A DNA stretch of 64,000 nt, from assembly GCA_947493215.1 (NCBI GenBank), contig CANLQE010000003.1, positions 287,996 to 351,995 of the forward strand. Reading direction: 5' to 3'. This DNA comes from an uncultured Sphingomonadaceae bacterium (GTDB lineage: Bacteria > Pseudomonadota > Alphaproteobacteria > Sphingomonadales > Sphingomonadaceae). Positions within the stretch are counted from its first letter, which is position 1; every line of letters begins with the position of its first letter. The position numbers and the translations under genes are program-made. A model generated the notes under the pieces. It made no database searches, had not been told where the DNA came from, and worked only from the letters and a program-made list of their open reading frames with translations. Below are positions 16,468 to 25,481 of the stretch, piece after piece.

Positions 16468-17451
16468 ATGAAAACTACATTTCGCATATTATTGGCCTTG
16501 GCCGTCATATTGGTCGCTGCGTTTTTTATATTCCGCACGCCGGACACGGATCGGACTGAAATGATCGCCAAATATAGCAATGATGCGTCGCAATTTGTCG
16601 ACGATGGCGTAGGCGGCCAAATTCATTATCGCGATGAGGGCAATAAAAACGGTCCCGCGATCCTGCTGATCCATGGTTCGAGCAGCATATTGCAGACTTG
16701 GGAGCCGGTGGTGGCTTTACTGGGCGATAAATACCGCCTGATCTCACTCGACCTCTATGGTCATGGCCTTACCGGTCCACAGGCAAAGGGCGACTATAGC
16801 GCGGACGCAAATATCGCTGCGGCGGTTAAAGTGCTTGATACAGTCGGCGTGGAACAGGCCTATTGGGTTGGCAACAGCATGGGGGGCTGGTTGTCATGGC
16901 GCGCGGGTCTTGCCGTGCAAGACCGGGTGTCAGGACTGGTTTTGATTGATGCTTCGGGGGCGCAAACAGAAGAAAAAATAAAACCGTATCTCGGCGCACG
17001 GCTTGCACGATCGTCCGTGGGGCAATTGCTGTTACCTGAAATTACGCCTAAATTTCTGGTTCGTTCTTCACTGGAAGAAAATTTTGCGCAGCCAGAACGG
17101 CTGACTGATGATCTAGTGACACGCTATTGGGAACTATTGCGTTTTCCCGGTAATCGACGGGCTACGCTCGCCCGTGGGCGCACGCCACGTGAACCGGAAA
17201 AATGGGATGAGGTAGGCAGTCTGAAAATGCCGGTACTGCTGCTCTGGGGAGAACAGGACAAGGTCATTCCGGTGTCTCATGCCAAGGCTTTTGAAGCGGT
17301 GATACCCGGTTCCAAACTGATTATATACAAGGACGCTGGACATCTTCCGATGGAAGAAACGCCAGATCAAGTGGCGCGGGACATCGGTATCTGGATCGAG
17401 GAAACCGAGGCGACTGGCGGTCAGGAAACAAAATTGGAAGAGGCGAGCTAG
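16468..17451 (+). CDS. Alpha/beta hydrolase with N-terminal membrane anchor
   Basis: 327 residues. The N-terminal hydrophobic segment (residues ~5-22, [17 protein letters not shown]) should anchor or export it. The catalytic triad is readable: nucleophile Ser in [10 protein letters not shown], Asp in [11 protein letters not shown] and His in AGHLPMEE; the oxyanion segment is LIHGSSS. ATG 16468 is preferred over the in-frame ATG 16435, which precedes polar residues. Its stop shares CTAG with the stop of the convergent DUF962 gene. The substrate is unknown. Confidence 0.88.
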   Translation: MKTTFRILLALAVILVAAFFIFRTPDTDRTEMIAKYSNDASQFVDDGVGGQIHYRDEGNKNGPAILLIHGSSSILQTWEPVVALLGDKYRLISLDLYGHGLTGPQAKGDYSADANIAAAVKVLDTVGVEQAYWVGNSMGGWLSWRAGLAVQDRVSGLVLIDASGAQTEEKIKPYLGARLARSSVGQLLLPEITPKFLVRSSLEENFAQPERLTDDLVTRYWELLRFPGNRRATLARGRTPREPEKWDEVGSLKMPVLLLWGEQDKVIPVSHAKAFEAVIPGSKLIIYKDAGHLPMEETPDQVARDIGIWIEETEATGGQETKLEEAS

Positions 17452-17795
17452 GCGTCTTCAACGCCCGCTTTTCGAAGTTCTGGTTTTAGGCGCCCGGTCA
17501 ACCACAGGCCCCACATTTTGAAATCGGCGAACAGGGACCAGAGTGGATAGGTGAAGGTCGCTGGACGGTTTTTCTCGACCCGCCAATGGGCTATCCAAGC
17601 GAAAAAATAACCCGCCAGTGGCATTGCCAGTAACAGCATCCAATTGGTCGTGAACAGCGAATAAAGCGCGATCAGGACGACCAGGCTGGTCCCGATATAA
17701 TGCAGATTACGGGTCGCCGGTTTGGCATGTTCCTGCAAATAAAATGGCCAGAATGTATCAAAACTTTGATGTTCTTTTGGTCTGTTGGCTGTCAT
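17448..17795 (-). CDS. DUF962/Mpo1-like membrane protein
   Basis: 115 residues. [26 protein letters not shown] and [13 protein letters not shown], with its conserved His and Glu, are the Mpo1/DUF962 signatures, with two to three hydrophobic helices between. Yeast Mpo1 is a dioxygenase for 2-hydroxy fatty acids; bacterial relatives are mostly untested, though sphingolipid-making sphingomonads are a natural place for such an activity (inference). Overlaps the alpha/beta hydrolase stop by 4 bases. Confidence 0.88.
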   Translation of the reverse strand: MTANRPKEHQSFDTFWPFYLQEHAKPATRNLHYIGTSLVVLIALYSLFTTNWMLLLAMPLAGYFFAWIAHWRVEKNRPATFTYPLWSLFADFKMWGLWLTGRLKPELRKAGVEDA

Positions 17796-17833
17796 TAGCC
17801 TGGTCCTTCTTCCGCTTGCTTGCCCTTTATATA

Positions 17834-18538
17834 TCAGGCTGGCGGCAAAGACCAGTCGACCGGTGGCAGGCCATTCGCCTCGAGAAAGGCATTTGCTTTG
17901 CTAAAATGCTGGCATCCAAAAAAGCCATTATATGCGGATAGCGGGGAAGGGTGTGGTGCTTTCAAAACCAGATGCTTGCCGCCTTGCTCGACGCTCTGGA
18001 CAAATCCCGCTTTCTTCTGCGCATAGCTGCCCCACAGCAGAAAAACGACCGGCTCTTCTTTCGCCGCAATCAGGCGGATGATGGCATCGGTAAACTGCTC
18101 CCATCCCTTGCCGCGATGGGAGGCCGCTTCGGCTTTCTCCACCGTCAAAACACTGTTCAGCAGCAGCACGCCTTGGGTGGCCCAGGATTCCAGAAAACCG
18201 TGCGAGGGCCGCGCCATCCCGATATCGCTTTCCAATTCCTTATAAATATTGACCAGAGAAGGGGGCGGCCGGACGCCGGGCTGTACGCTGAAGCACAAGC
18301 CATGCGCTTGTCCGGGGCCATGATAAGGGTCTTGCCCCAAAATCACGACGCGAACCCTGTCTAGCGGCGTCAGGTCAAGCGCCCGAAAATATTCACTGCC
18401 TTTGGGGAAGATGTCCTTCCCGACCTCTTTCTGCTGGATCAAAAAGTCGCGCAACTTTGCCATATAGTCGCTGGAAAATTCCGGCGTCAGCGGCGCCTTC
18501 CAGCTTTCATGCAATTTTATGTGATCAGTTTCGGTCAT
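17834..18538 (-). CDS. ung: Uracil-DNA glycosylase
   Basis: 234 residues, full length for family 1 UDG. The water-activating motif [14 protein letters not shown] and the DNA-intercalating loop [13 protein letters not shown] are intact, as is the uracil-specificity region [10 protein letters not shown]. Removes uracil from DNA to start base excision repair. The start is set at ATG 18538 ([13 protein letters not shown]); the upstream frame is nonconserved. Divergent from the FabH-like gene. Of possible interest alongside the base-modification genes at 58-63 kb, but far away and almost surely core genome. Confidence 0.97.
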   Translation of the reverse strand: MTETDHIKLHESWKAPLTPEFSSDYMAKLRDFLIQQKEVGKDIFPKGSEYFRALDLTPLDRVRVVILGQDPYHGPGQAHGLCFSVQPGVRPPPSLVNIYKELESDIGMARPSHGFLESWATQGVLLLNSVLTVEKAEAASHRGKGWEQFTDAIIRLIAAKEEPVVFLLWGSYAQKKAGFVQSVEQGGKHLVLKAPHPSPLSAYNGFFGCQHFSKANAFLEANGLPPVDWSLPPA

Positions 18539-18668
18539 GTCCGACAAATAACAAGATGCCCGCAATTGGCAATCAGGCAGCAACATCGCTTGCTAGTTGC
18601 GAGAGGGGACTTTACGATATTAACCAACAAAACAATATGCTCCCCAAGATTTTATGAGAATGAAGATT

Positions 18669-19802
18669 ATGACCGACGCTAACACTCCCGTAATTTCCGC
18701 CACTGGCCTGTTTACGCCAAGCGACAGCATCAGCAATGAAGAACTGGTTTCCAGCTTCAACGCCTATGTCGATTTACACAATGAAGAAAATGCAGATGCT
18801 ATTGCCGCTGGTGAGGTTTCTGAGTTGCAACATAGTTCGGTCGAATTTATCGAAAAAGCATCGGGGATCAAGTCGCGCTATGTGCTGTCGAAAGATCCGA
18901 TTTTGGACCCGGAAACGATGTGCCCGCAAATGCCGGAGCGCCCCAATGAAGAAATATCGATCCTCGCTGAAATCGGCGTCAAGGCGGCCAAACAGGCACT
19001 GGTACGGGCCGGACGGAAACCCGAAGATGTTGATGCTGTGCTCTGCGCTTGTTCCAATCTTCAGCGGGCCTATCCCGCGATCGCGGTCGAAATACAGGAT
19101 GCGTTGGGCATGGGAGATGGCTTTGGTTTTGATATGAATGTTGCCTGTTCATCCGCGACTTTCGGCATCCAGACCGCAGCGGACTATATTCGCTCCGGTA
19201 GTGCCAAATCGGTCTTGGTCATCAATCCGGAAATCTGTTCGGGCCACTTGAACTGGCGCGACCGGGATAGCCATTTCATCTTTGGCGATGTCGCGACGGC
19301 AATATTGGTTGAAGCGAAGGATATTGCTCCAGCCGAACATTGGGAGATTGTGGGGACCAAGCTGAAGACCCAATTTTCCAATAATATCCGTAATAATTTC
19401 GGCTTCCTCAACCGGACCAGCCCGGAAACGCGAGACGATGTGGACAAGCTGTTTGTCCAAGAAGGTCGCAAGGTCTTCAAAGAAGTGGTTCCCATGGTCG
19501 CACAGATGATTGTCGAACAGGCCGAGCGTTTGGGAATCCAAAATACAGATCTAAGGCGGCTCTGGCTGCATCAGGCCAACGCCGGCATGAACCGATTAAT
19601 AGCGCAGCGCGTGCTGGGCCATGAAGCCAATGATGATGAAAGCCCGACGGTGCTGGATACTTACGCCAACACGTCATCAGCTGGATCAATCATTGCCTTT
19701 CACAAGCATAGTGCCGACCTGTCGGACGGGGATATTGGACTTATCTGTTCCTTTGGCGCAGGATATTCAGCAGGAACGGTTTTCGTAAGAAAAGTCGCTT
19801 GA
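18669..19802 (+). CDS. Beta-ketoacyl-ACP synthase III-like protein (FabH family)
   Basis: 377 residues, longer than housekeeping FabH (about 320) because of an N-terminal insertion around residues 30-65. The catalytic triad is complete: Cys160 in MNVACSSATFG, His301 in LHQAN and Asn334 in YANTSSAG. Expected to condense an acyl-CoA with malonyl-ACP or a related acceptor. It sits next to GFA and esterase genes rather than fatty-acid genes, so it may serve a specialised lipid or metabolite route. In-frame ATGs at 18654 and 18660 are alternative starts. Confidence 0.88.
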   Translation: MTDANTPVISATGLFTPSDSISNEELVSSFNAYVDLHNEENADAIAAGEVSELQHSSVEFIEKASGIKSRYVLSKDPILDPETMCPQMPERPNEEISILAEIGVKAAKQALVRAGRKPEDVDAVLCACSNLQRAYPAIAVEIQDALGMGDGFGFDMNVACSSATFGIQTAADYIRSGSAKSVLVINPEICSGHLNWRDRDSHFIFGDVATAILVEAKDIAPAEHWEIVGTKLKTQFSNNIRNNFGFLNRTSPETRDDVDKLFVQEGRKVFKEVVPMVAQMIVEQAERLGIQNTDLRRLWLHQANAGMNRLIAQRVLGHEANDDESPTVLDTYANTSSAGSIIAFHKHSADLSDGDIGLICSFGAGYSAGTVFVRKVA

Positions 19803-19816
19803 TAGGGGAAAATATA

Positions 19817-20221
19817 ATGACAATGACAGGACAATGCCTTTGTGGGTCAGTAAGCTACAGCGTCAGTGGAGAACCGCAAATGTCAGGTGTCTGTCACTGC
19901 AAAAACTGCCAGCGCCAGTCCGGTAGCGCCTATTCCGTATTATTCGGCATCGCAAATGATCAACTGAACATCACCGGTGATTTGACGACCTATCAAGACA
20001 CCAGCGAAACGGGCAATGTTGTAGAGCGCCATTTTTGCGGAAAATGCGGTTCGCCGCTGCTGTCCACTTTGCCAACGCAACCGGGCATGACCTTTGTCAA
20101 AGCCGGGACGTTGGATGACACCAGCCACCTGAACCCGCAGGTCCATTTCTGGACCAAGAGCTCTCAGGATTGGGTGACCATTGACCCTGATGTGCCACAA
20201 ATAGCGGGCAATCCGGGTTAG
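19817..20221 (+). CDS. GFA-family zinc-binding protein, copy 3
   Basis: 134 residues with GQCLCGSVSYSV, GVCHCKNCQRQSGSAYS and HFCGKCGSPLLS zinc motifs, followed by KAGTLDDTSHLNPQVHFWTKS, the standard GFA end. The start is ATG 19817, in the short gap after the ketosynthase, so the two are probably cotranscribed along with the esterases downstream. This is the most canonical of the three GFA proteins in the window. Confidence 0.93.
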   Translation: MTMTGQCLCGSVSYSVSGEPQMSGVCHCKNCQRQSGSAYSVLFGIANDQLNITGDLTTYQDTSETGNVVERHFCGKCGSPLLSTLPTQPGMTFVKAGTLDDTSHLNPQVHFWTKSSQDWVTIDPDVPQIAGNPG

Positions 20222-20230
20222 AGCCGCGCC

Positions 20231-21145
20231 ATGACAAGTATAAGAGCGCGGCTGCTTGCCAAGGCCCTTCCGCTTACCGGCTTGAAGGCGGTATTTTCTA
20301 ACGAGGCGAAGCTCAGGGCAAGCATTGCCAAAGCACGGGCGAAGCCAGTTGCTGCACCGGGCAAGGCTTTGCACCGCAAGTTCGACGTTGCCGAAACCAT
20401 CAAAGGCAGCCATCCGATATTCACCCTATCACCCCAATCCGGAAGCCGTCGCCGCATTTTGTACATTCATGGCGGTGCCTATGTTCTAGACATGCAACCG
20501 GGATATTGGGGACTGTTAGGAGAGATGGTTGATCGCACCGATGCCGCCGTGGTCGCGCCTTGCTATCCATTGACGCCAGAACATGACTGGCAACAAAGCT
20601 ATGACTGGATGATGCAGGTTTATGATGAACTGGTCGCGGAAGTCGGCGCAGATAATATCATCATCATGGGTGACAGCGCGGGTGCCGGTTTTGCGCTCGG
20701 CCTGACGCAGATATTGCGGGATCAGGGCAAAGCCATGCCCCATAAAATGGTCCTATTGTCACCATGGCTAGATGTGAGCATGACCGATCCGATGCAGCCT
20801 GGCTTGACGCAGAAAGACCGAATATTAGGGATTGATGGGCTGCGCGCAGCTGGCGAATGGTGGGCTGGAAAAACCACAGCGGTCGATATGCCGCCGGTTA
20901 GCCCCCTATTTGGAAGTCTTGAAAAGCTTCCGCCAATGGCTGTTTTTACCGGTACTTTTGATCTGCTGTGGCCAGACGCCAGAAAGTTGAAGGAAAAAGC
21001 AGAGGCCGAAGGTCTCGCGTTAGACTATTTCGAGTTCCCTGCCATGCAGCATGTATGGATGCTGTTTCCCATTCCCGAAGCCAAGAAAGCGCGTCAGCAG
21101 ATAGCTGCCTTCATAAATGCTGATCTAGAGGCCAGTATAAGGTGA
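20231..21145 (+). CDS. Alpha/beta hydrolase, HSL-type esterase, tandem copy A
   Basis: 304 residues. Hormone-sensitive-lipase motifs: HGGAYVLD (oxyanion hole) and MGDSAGAG (nucleophile Ser), then TGTFDLLWPD (Asp) and MQHVWML (His). Members hydrolyse short- to medium-chain esters. It overlaps the next, clearly homologous gene by 4 bases, indicating a recent or maintained tandem duplication within an operon that begins with the FabH-like gene. Confidence 0.92.
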   Translation: MTSIRARLLAKALPLTGLKAVFSNEAKLRASIAKARAKPVAAPGKALHRKFDVAETIKGSHPIFTLSPQSGSRRRILYIHGGAYVLDMQPGYWGLLGEMVDRTDAAVVAPCYPLTPEHDWQQSYDWMMQVYDELVAEVGADNIIIMGDSAGAGFALGLTQILRDQGKAMPHKMVLLSPWLDVSMTDPMQPGLTQKDRILGIDGLRAAGEWWAGKTTAVDMPPVSPLFGSLEKLPPMAVFTGTFDLLWPDARKLKEKAEAEGLALDYFEFPAMQHVWMLFPIPEAKKARQQIAAFINADLEASIR

Positions 21146-22038
21146 TCAGCAAGCGTGCGCGTTTCATCAATTTTATCCTCCGTCTGCTGAAGGTTCAGGA
21201 GCGTTTGGCGGACTATGATACCGGCATGAAATTTCTGGCAAGGGACCGGAAAAATGGCCCGGCGCGGCCCGGTCGATGGTTCAAAAAACAATGCGTGATC
21301 GGCGAAAGCCATATCGATGGTCATAAGGTTTATGAAATTGAGCCAAAGGCTGGTGCTAGCAAGCATCATATCTTCTATCTGCATGGCGGCGGGTACGCTT
21401 TTCAGATCGTGATCGTGCATTGGGCGATGATCAAGAAACTGATCAAGGCGACTGGGGCAAGCGCTACTGTCCCCCTTTATCCGCTCGCACCCGAGCATGA
21501 TTGGTCGCAAAGCTATCCTGTTGTGATGCAGGCCTACGAAAGGGCAGTGGCCAAATATGGTGCTGAAAATATAACAATCATGGGCGACAGCGCTGGCGGC
21601 GGATATAGTCTCGGGCTTACTCAGATGTTGCGCGACCAGGACAAGCCAATGCCGGGCAAGATCATTCTGCTATCCCCTTGGCTCGATGCTACTGCCAGTG
21701 ATCCGCTGCAGCTAGAGCTGGAGAAACATGACGTTCTGTTGTCAGTGCAGGGAGCCCGAACGGCTGGTCAGTTTTGGGCGGGCGAGGGCAATGATGCTGC
21801 GGCTTTTCCCGTCAGTCCGCTTTTTGCGGCCATCGACAAATTGCCGCCGGCCGCCATTTTCGCGGGTAGCCATGACATACTTTATGCGGATGCGCTGCGC
21901 CTGAAACAGAAGGCTGATACCCAAGGCATTGATATCACACTTCACGTCGGGGAACAGATGCAGCATGTCTGGATGCTGTTACCGATCAGAGAGGCGAAGC
22001 TTGCACGGGCGCAGATCATGGCCTTCATCACGCGTTGA
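21142..22038 (+). CDS. Alpha/beta hydrolase, HSL-type esterase, tandem copy B
   Basis: 298 residues. HGGGYAFQ, MGDSAGGGYSLG, AGSHDILYAD and MQHVWMLLP carry the oxyanion hole, Ser, Asp and His. It begins with GTG at 21142, overlapping the stop of copy A (4 bases). The two copies share most motifs and the LSPWLD block but differ in the N-terminal cap, so substrates may differ. It ends 7 bases before the convergent enoyl-CoA hydratase gene. Confidence 0.92.
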   Translation: MISKRARFINFILRLLKVQERLADYDTGMKFLARDRKNGPARPGRWFKKQCVIGESHIDGHKVYEIEPKAGASKHHIFYLHGGGYAFQIVIVHWAMIKKLIKATGASATVPLYPLAPEHDWSQSYPVVMQAYERAVAKYGAENITIMGDSAGGGYSLGLTQMLRDQDKPMPGKIILLSPWLDATASDPLQLELEKHDVLLSVQGARTAGQFWAGEGNDAAAFPVSPLFAAIDKLPPAAIFAGSHDILYADALRLKQKADTQGIDITLHVGEQMQHVWMLLPIREAKLARAQIMAFITR

Positions 22039-22045
22039 GCAAAGG

Positions 22046-22822
22046 TCAGCCTTTCAGGATCCGCCCTCGCTCGATAACCGCCTGCCGCCGCTGTTCAACG
22101 GACTCCGCGCTGACGCTATCGTTATAAGCATCGGTAACCTGTTTTTCCAAAGCCATCGCGTCTTTGAAATTGCGGTCATAACCCTCGAGGATCAGCTTTT
22201 TATAGGTCTTGATAAACTCGGGCTCGATGGTCGCCATATCGGCCGCTAACGCTTGCGCAGCAGGCATGAGCTCGTCCGGTTCATAGACATGATTGACGAG
22301 TCCCCAGCTACAAGCCTTGTCGGCATCCAGAAACTGTCCGGTGAAGCTCAATTCACAAGCGCGGGACAAGCCGATGTAGCGGGATAGCTTCTGCGATAGA
22401 CCCCAGCCCGGAATGACACCGACGCGGGCATGGGTATCGGCAAAGCGCGCATTGGTGGAAGCGATCCGCACATCACACGCCAGCGCCAGTTCAAAGCCGC
22501 CGGTAATGGCGACGCCATTAATTGCGCCGATGATCGGTATGTCTAGTTTTTCCAATGCCCTGCAAGGATTACTCGCTGGTTTCTGATCCGTCGCAGCGCC
22601 AAGGCCAGATGATCCCAGTTCTTTTAGATCGAGACCGGCGGTGAAAGCCCGTTCATCCGCTCCGGTGACAATGACAGCTCGGATATCCGTATCTGCGGCG
22701 ACGGCTGAGCAGGCATCAAAAAAATCGCTACGTAGATCATGAGACAAGGCGTTCATAGCCTCTGGCCGGTTCAGAGTGATGGTGGCTACTCCATCAAGTT
22801 TTTCAAGCAGAACCAGCGCCAT
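22046..22822 (-). CDS. Enoyl-CoA hydratase/isomerase family protein
   Basis: 258 residues, crotonase fold. TGADERAFTAGLDLKEL (oxyanion hole) and AINGVAITGGFELALACD, followed by FADTHARVGVIPGWG, are standard. The usual Glu at the second catalytic position appears in DTHARVG as His/Ala rather than the E-x-x-x-G pattern, so activity may be as a relative rather than a standard hydratase. Its ATG overlaps the stop of the SDR gene by one base; both probably act on acyl-CoA intermediates. Confidence 0.9.
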   Translation of the reverse strand: MALVLLEKLDGVATITLNRPEAMNALSHDLRSDFFDACSAVAADTDIRAVIVTGADERAFTAGLDLKELGSSGLGAATDQKPASNPCRALEKLDIPIIGAINGVAITGGFELALACDVRIASTNARFADTHARVGVIPGWGLSQKLSRYIGLSRACELSFTGQFLDADKACSWGLVNHVYEPDELMPAAQALAADMATIEPEFIKTYKKLILEGYDRNFKDAMALEKQVTDAYNDSVSAESVEQRRQAVIERGRILKG

Positions 22823-23646
22823 TAATCGTCGTCTCCCAGTTCATATTTTTCGGCAATTTGCGCGCCCAGTCCAGCTGTCATTTCGAACAGCTTCTCTGGA
22901 TCGCTTTGTCGCAATTGCGCGAGCATCAATTCGGGCCCTTCGGCAATGATCAACTCTGGGACGTTGTTGGCGACCGCATCAATAATTTGACGCGCGCATT
23001 CGGCCGGTTCCATGCCATTGTCGATGACAGCGTCGGACTTGTCGCGCTTTGTGCCATCTTTGGTGAGAGCGTTGCGGGATACATCCGTGCGAATGGAGCC
23101 AGGCAATATGTTCGTGACATGGATGTTGTGGCGCGTCTCGGTTTCGGCACGCAGCGCATCCATATAGCCGATCAATCCATGTTTCGCGGCGCAATAAGCG
23201 GTGCGTAGGGGCACGCCGATGCGCCCGGCAACCGAGCTGATCCCGACAATATGACCGCCACCGGCGCTGATCATATGGGGTAACAAAAGCTGGGTCAGCC
23301 ATATCGGCGCGAGCAGATCAACGTTGACAATCTGATGATGGACATTGGGATCGGTGTCGAGCGCTAGGCTCCGCTGGCTGATACCAGCATTGTTGATCAG
23401 GATATCGACGCGGCCTTTCCATCGCTGTGCTTCGGCAATTTTGGCGGGGAGCACATCATAGTCAGTAGTTTCAAAGGGGAGCAGCAATGTATCCGTCGCT
23501 ATATCGGCGGCGACGGCTTCCAAGGCTTCAACCCGTCGCCCGGACAAAATGATATGTGCACCCTGTGCTGCAAAGGCCTTGGCGAGCGCTTCGCCTATTC
23601 CTGATGATGCGCCGGTGATCCAGACTATCTTATCGGTAAAGTCCAT
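22822..23646 (-). CDS. SDR family NAD(P)-dependent oxidoreductase
   Basis: 274 residues. The Rossmann motif TGASSGIGEALAKAF, NNAG (residues ~87-90), the Ser in GISSVAGRIG and the active-site YCAAKHG are intact. Classical short-chain dehydrogenase acting on a hydroxyl/keto substrate. Directly upstream of, and coupled to, the enoyl-CoA hydratase gene; a four-helix membrane protein gene leads the cluster 3 bases upstream. Confidence 0.94.
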   Translation of the reverse strand: MDFTDKIVWITGASSGIGEALAKAFAAQGAHIILSGRRVEALEAVAADIATDTLLLPFETTDYDVLPAKIAEAQRWKGRVDILINNAGISQRSLALDTDPNVHHQIVNVDLLAPIWLTQLLLPHMISAGGGHIVGISSVAGRIGVPLRTAYCAAKHGLIGYMDALRAETETRHNIHVTNILPGSIRTDVSRNALTKDGTKRDKSDAVIDNGMEPAECARQIIDAVANNVPELIIAEGPELMLAQLRQSDPEKLFEMTAGLGAQIAEKYELGDDD

Positions 23647-23649
23647 TGC

Positions 23650-24048
23650 TCAATTCCTTTGCTGATCGTTTTGTTCGGCTGCCTTCAACTTTCGCCATCC
23701 AACATAGCAGAGGACGAGCATCACGATATTACCTAAAGCGTCAATCAACCCCATGTAGGTGAAGACAGGGTCGTGAAAGGTGAAATAATAATTGAAGCCA
23801 AAAAACGGCAACAACGCGACGCCGTAAACCAAAAATGTCGTTGCGGTAAAACGGGCGAAAGCCGCGAACAGCCCAGCCAGCAAAGCTTGTGCTCCAAAGC
23901 AGGCCATCATGAACGGCAATATGCGTCCGCCTATACGATATTCGGGCAGAAAGACGGTGTCGATGACATGCTGCGGAAACAGGGCAGCCCATCCACCTAA
24001 TATGAAAAACACCAGCGCTATGAAAAATTGGATGCGCCGAGCTGTCAT
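23650..24048 (-). CDS. Hypothetical four-helix membrane protein
   Basis: 132 residues. Four hydrophobic helices, with PEYRIGGRILPFMMACFGAQALLAG between the first two and LIDALGNIVMLVLCYVGW at the end. It leads the SDR-hydratase pair with a 3-base gap, so it is part of the same operon. No family recognised with confidence; the architecture resembles small DUF-type inner-membrane proteins of sphingomonads. Confidence 0.7.
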   Translation of the reverse strand: MTARRIQFFIALVFFILGGWAALFPQHVIDTVFLPEYRIGGRILPFMMACFGAQALLAGLFAAFARFTATTFLVYGVALLPFFGFNYYFTFHDPVFTYMGLIDALGNIVMLVLCYVGWRKLKAAEQNDQQRN

Positions 24049-24065
24049 ATCATGCCCGATCGCGC

Positions 24066-24392
24066 TTAAGAGGTTTTCTTAATAGTTGGAGCATCGTCGC
24101 CGAGATCTTCAAACCAGGCCTCTACATCGCCGTTGAGTTTGATCAGCAGAGGATTGCCTTTGCGGTCCATGGTCTTGCCAGCCTGAACCTTTACCCAGCC
24201 TTCGGACACGGAATATTCTTCGATGTTATGCTTGCGCGCTCCGCGAAAGTTAATACCGATGCCGCGTTCTAGTAATTCACCGCCGTAATATTTGCTCCGC
24301 GGATTAATCGCAAGATGGTCGGGAGGCGTGTCAGCGCCGGACTTGGTTTCCGCAGCGGCTTCTTTTTCCGGTTCATTGGGGGTGTCGGTCAT
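24066..24392 (-). CDS. DUF3297 family protein
   Basis: 108 residues from ATG 24392. After a charged, disordered N-terminus the conserved block PPDHLAINPRSKYYGGELLE, RGIGINFRGARKHNIEEY and GKTMDRKGNPLLIKL matches DUF3297 (glutathione-peroxidase-adjacent protein of unknown function in proteobacteria). Cytoplasmic, no catalytic motif known. Confidence 0.9.
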   Translation of the reverse strand: MTDTPNEPEKEAAAETKSGADTPPDHLAINPRSKYYGGELLERGIGINFRGARKHNIEEYSVSEGWVKVQAGKTMDRKGNPLLIKLNGDVEAWFEDLGDDAPTIKKTS

Positions 24393-24472
24393 AATATTGC
24401 TCTCTTCAAAAAGGGTTGCTGCGCTTTGCCACAAACCATCCGAAAATCAAGTTATAGCTATGCTTGAAGCCG

Positions 24473-24859
24473 TCAACTAAACACGTCACCAATGTCATTG
24501 TCGATTTTTGGGTCGAGGCCATATTGGTTGGTACCGCTCTCGCCATCGCTGACAAAAAAGATCAATAGTACAATCCACCCGATGATGACGGCAAATATAA
24601 GCAGAAACCACCAGCCCGAGCGACCGGTGTCGTGCAGCCTTCGGACGCTCACGGCAATGCTGGGTATCAACAGCGCCAAACTTGCCAAGCCGTTTACCGG
24701 GCCGTTATCTTCAAAGCTGAAACCGAGCACAGCGATGTCTATGGTCGATGCTGCAATTCCAACGAGAATAGAAAACAGAAAGAACATCCAATATTCTTTC
24801 CGCCGCGATCGCCCGTTAAATTCCGCAAACCGTTTGAGCGGAAGCAGCATCCATTCCAT
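24473..24859 (-). CDS. DUF805 membrane protein, tandem copy A
   Basis: 128 residues. MLLPLKRFAEFNGRSRRKEYW opens the family; VSVRRLHDTGRSGWWFLL is the DUF805 hallmark. Four helices. It follows its paralogue (24898-25317) on the same strand with a 38-base gap, an old tandem duplication. Function unknown; some members influence envelope stress tolerance. Confidence 0.93.
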   Translation of the reverse strand: MEWMLLPLKRFAEFNGRSRRKEYWMFFLFSILVGIAASTIDIAVLGFSFEDNGPVNGLASLALLIPSIAVSVRRLHDTGRSGWWFLLIFAVIIGWIVLLIFFVSDGESGTNQYGLDPKIDNDIGDVFS

Positions 24860-24897
24860 GGAAATTTTCCTAAATTATAGCATGTTGGCAAAGATGC

Positions 24898-25317
24898 TCA
24901 ATTAAACACATCACCAACATTATCGCTCATTTTAGGATCGTCGCCAAAACGGTTTTTGCCTTTGGTTCCATCCAAGCACATGAAAACCAGCACAACTATG
25001 CCACCGATATAAGGGATGAAGCCAAGCAGCACGAACCAGCCAGATTTATCCTGATCATGAAAACGGCGTACCTGAACGGCAATGGACGGGACGATGATAG
25101 CCAAGGCATAGAGGCCGAACAGGCCGAACATCAAGCCGCCGCCAAAGGACATGCCACCGGAAGCGTCAGGCGAAAATGCGCCCAAGATACCGCCAATTAT
25201 TGCGATCGCAAAAATAACAATTAACTGCAAAAGCGCGAACATCCAATATTCTTTGCGCCGTGACCGCCCGCTAAAATCCGCATAGCGTTTCAGTGGCATC
25301 AACATCCATTCCATCAT
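24898..25317 (-). CDS. DUF805 membrane protein, tandem copy B
   Basis: 139 residues from ATGATG at 25317/25314, preceded by a GAGGGG site. MLMPLKRYADFSGRSRRKEYW and VQVRRFHDQDKSGWFVLLG are diagnostic. Compared with copy A it has a longer Gly-rich loop (GAFSPDASGGMSFGGG). Both copies end in a similar acidic, Asn/Asp-rich tail (NVGDVFN here, DIGDVFS in copy A), supporting their common origin. Confidence 0.93.
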   Translation of the reverse strand: MMEWMLMPLKRYADFSGRSRRKEYWMFALLQLIVIFAIAIIGGILGAFSPDASGGMSFGGGLMFGLFGLYALAIIVPSIAVQVRRFHDQDKSGWFVLLGFIPYIGGIVVLVFMCLDGTKGKNRFGDDPKMSDNVGDVFN

Positions 25318-25481
25318 TTTTCCCCTCTTTATTCTTGTTTTCAGCAGCCTAAGCGGCTCAGGTTGAAAATCAAGCGTCGATTTCACTGAGTGAAATATAC
25401 GCGTCTTGCCCCTTCTTATAGGCAGAGAGCTTAAAGGTTATCGTCGTTCATTGGTTAACTATGGCCCAAACTTATTTTTGG

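Noticed and set aside
17448..17451. Shared CTAG/TTAA at convergent stops (17448 and 30515)
   Set aside because: Four-base stop overlaps are common in compact genomes and need no special explanation.
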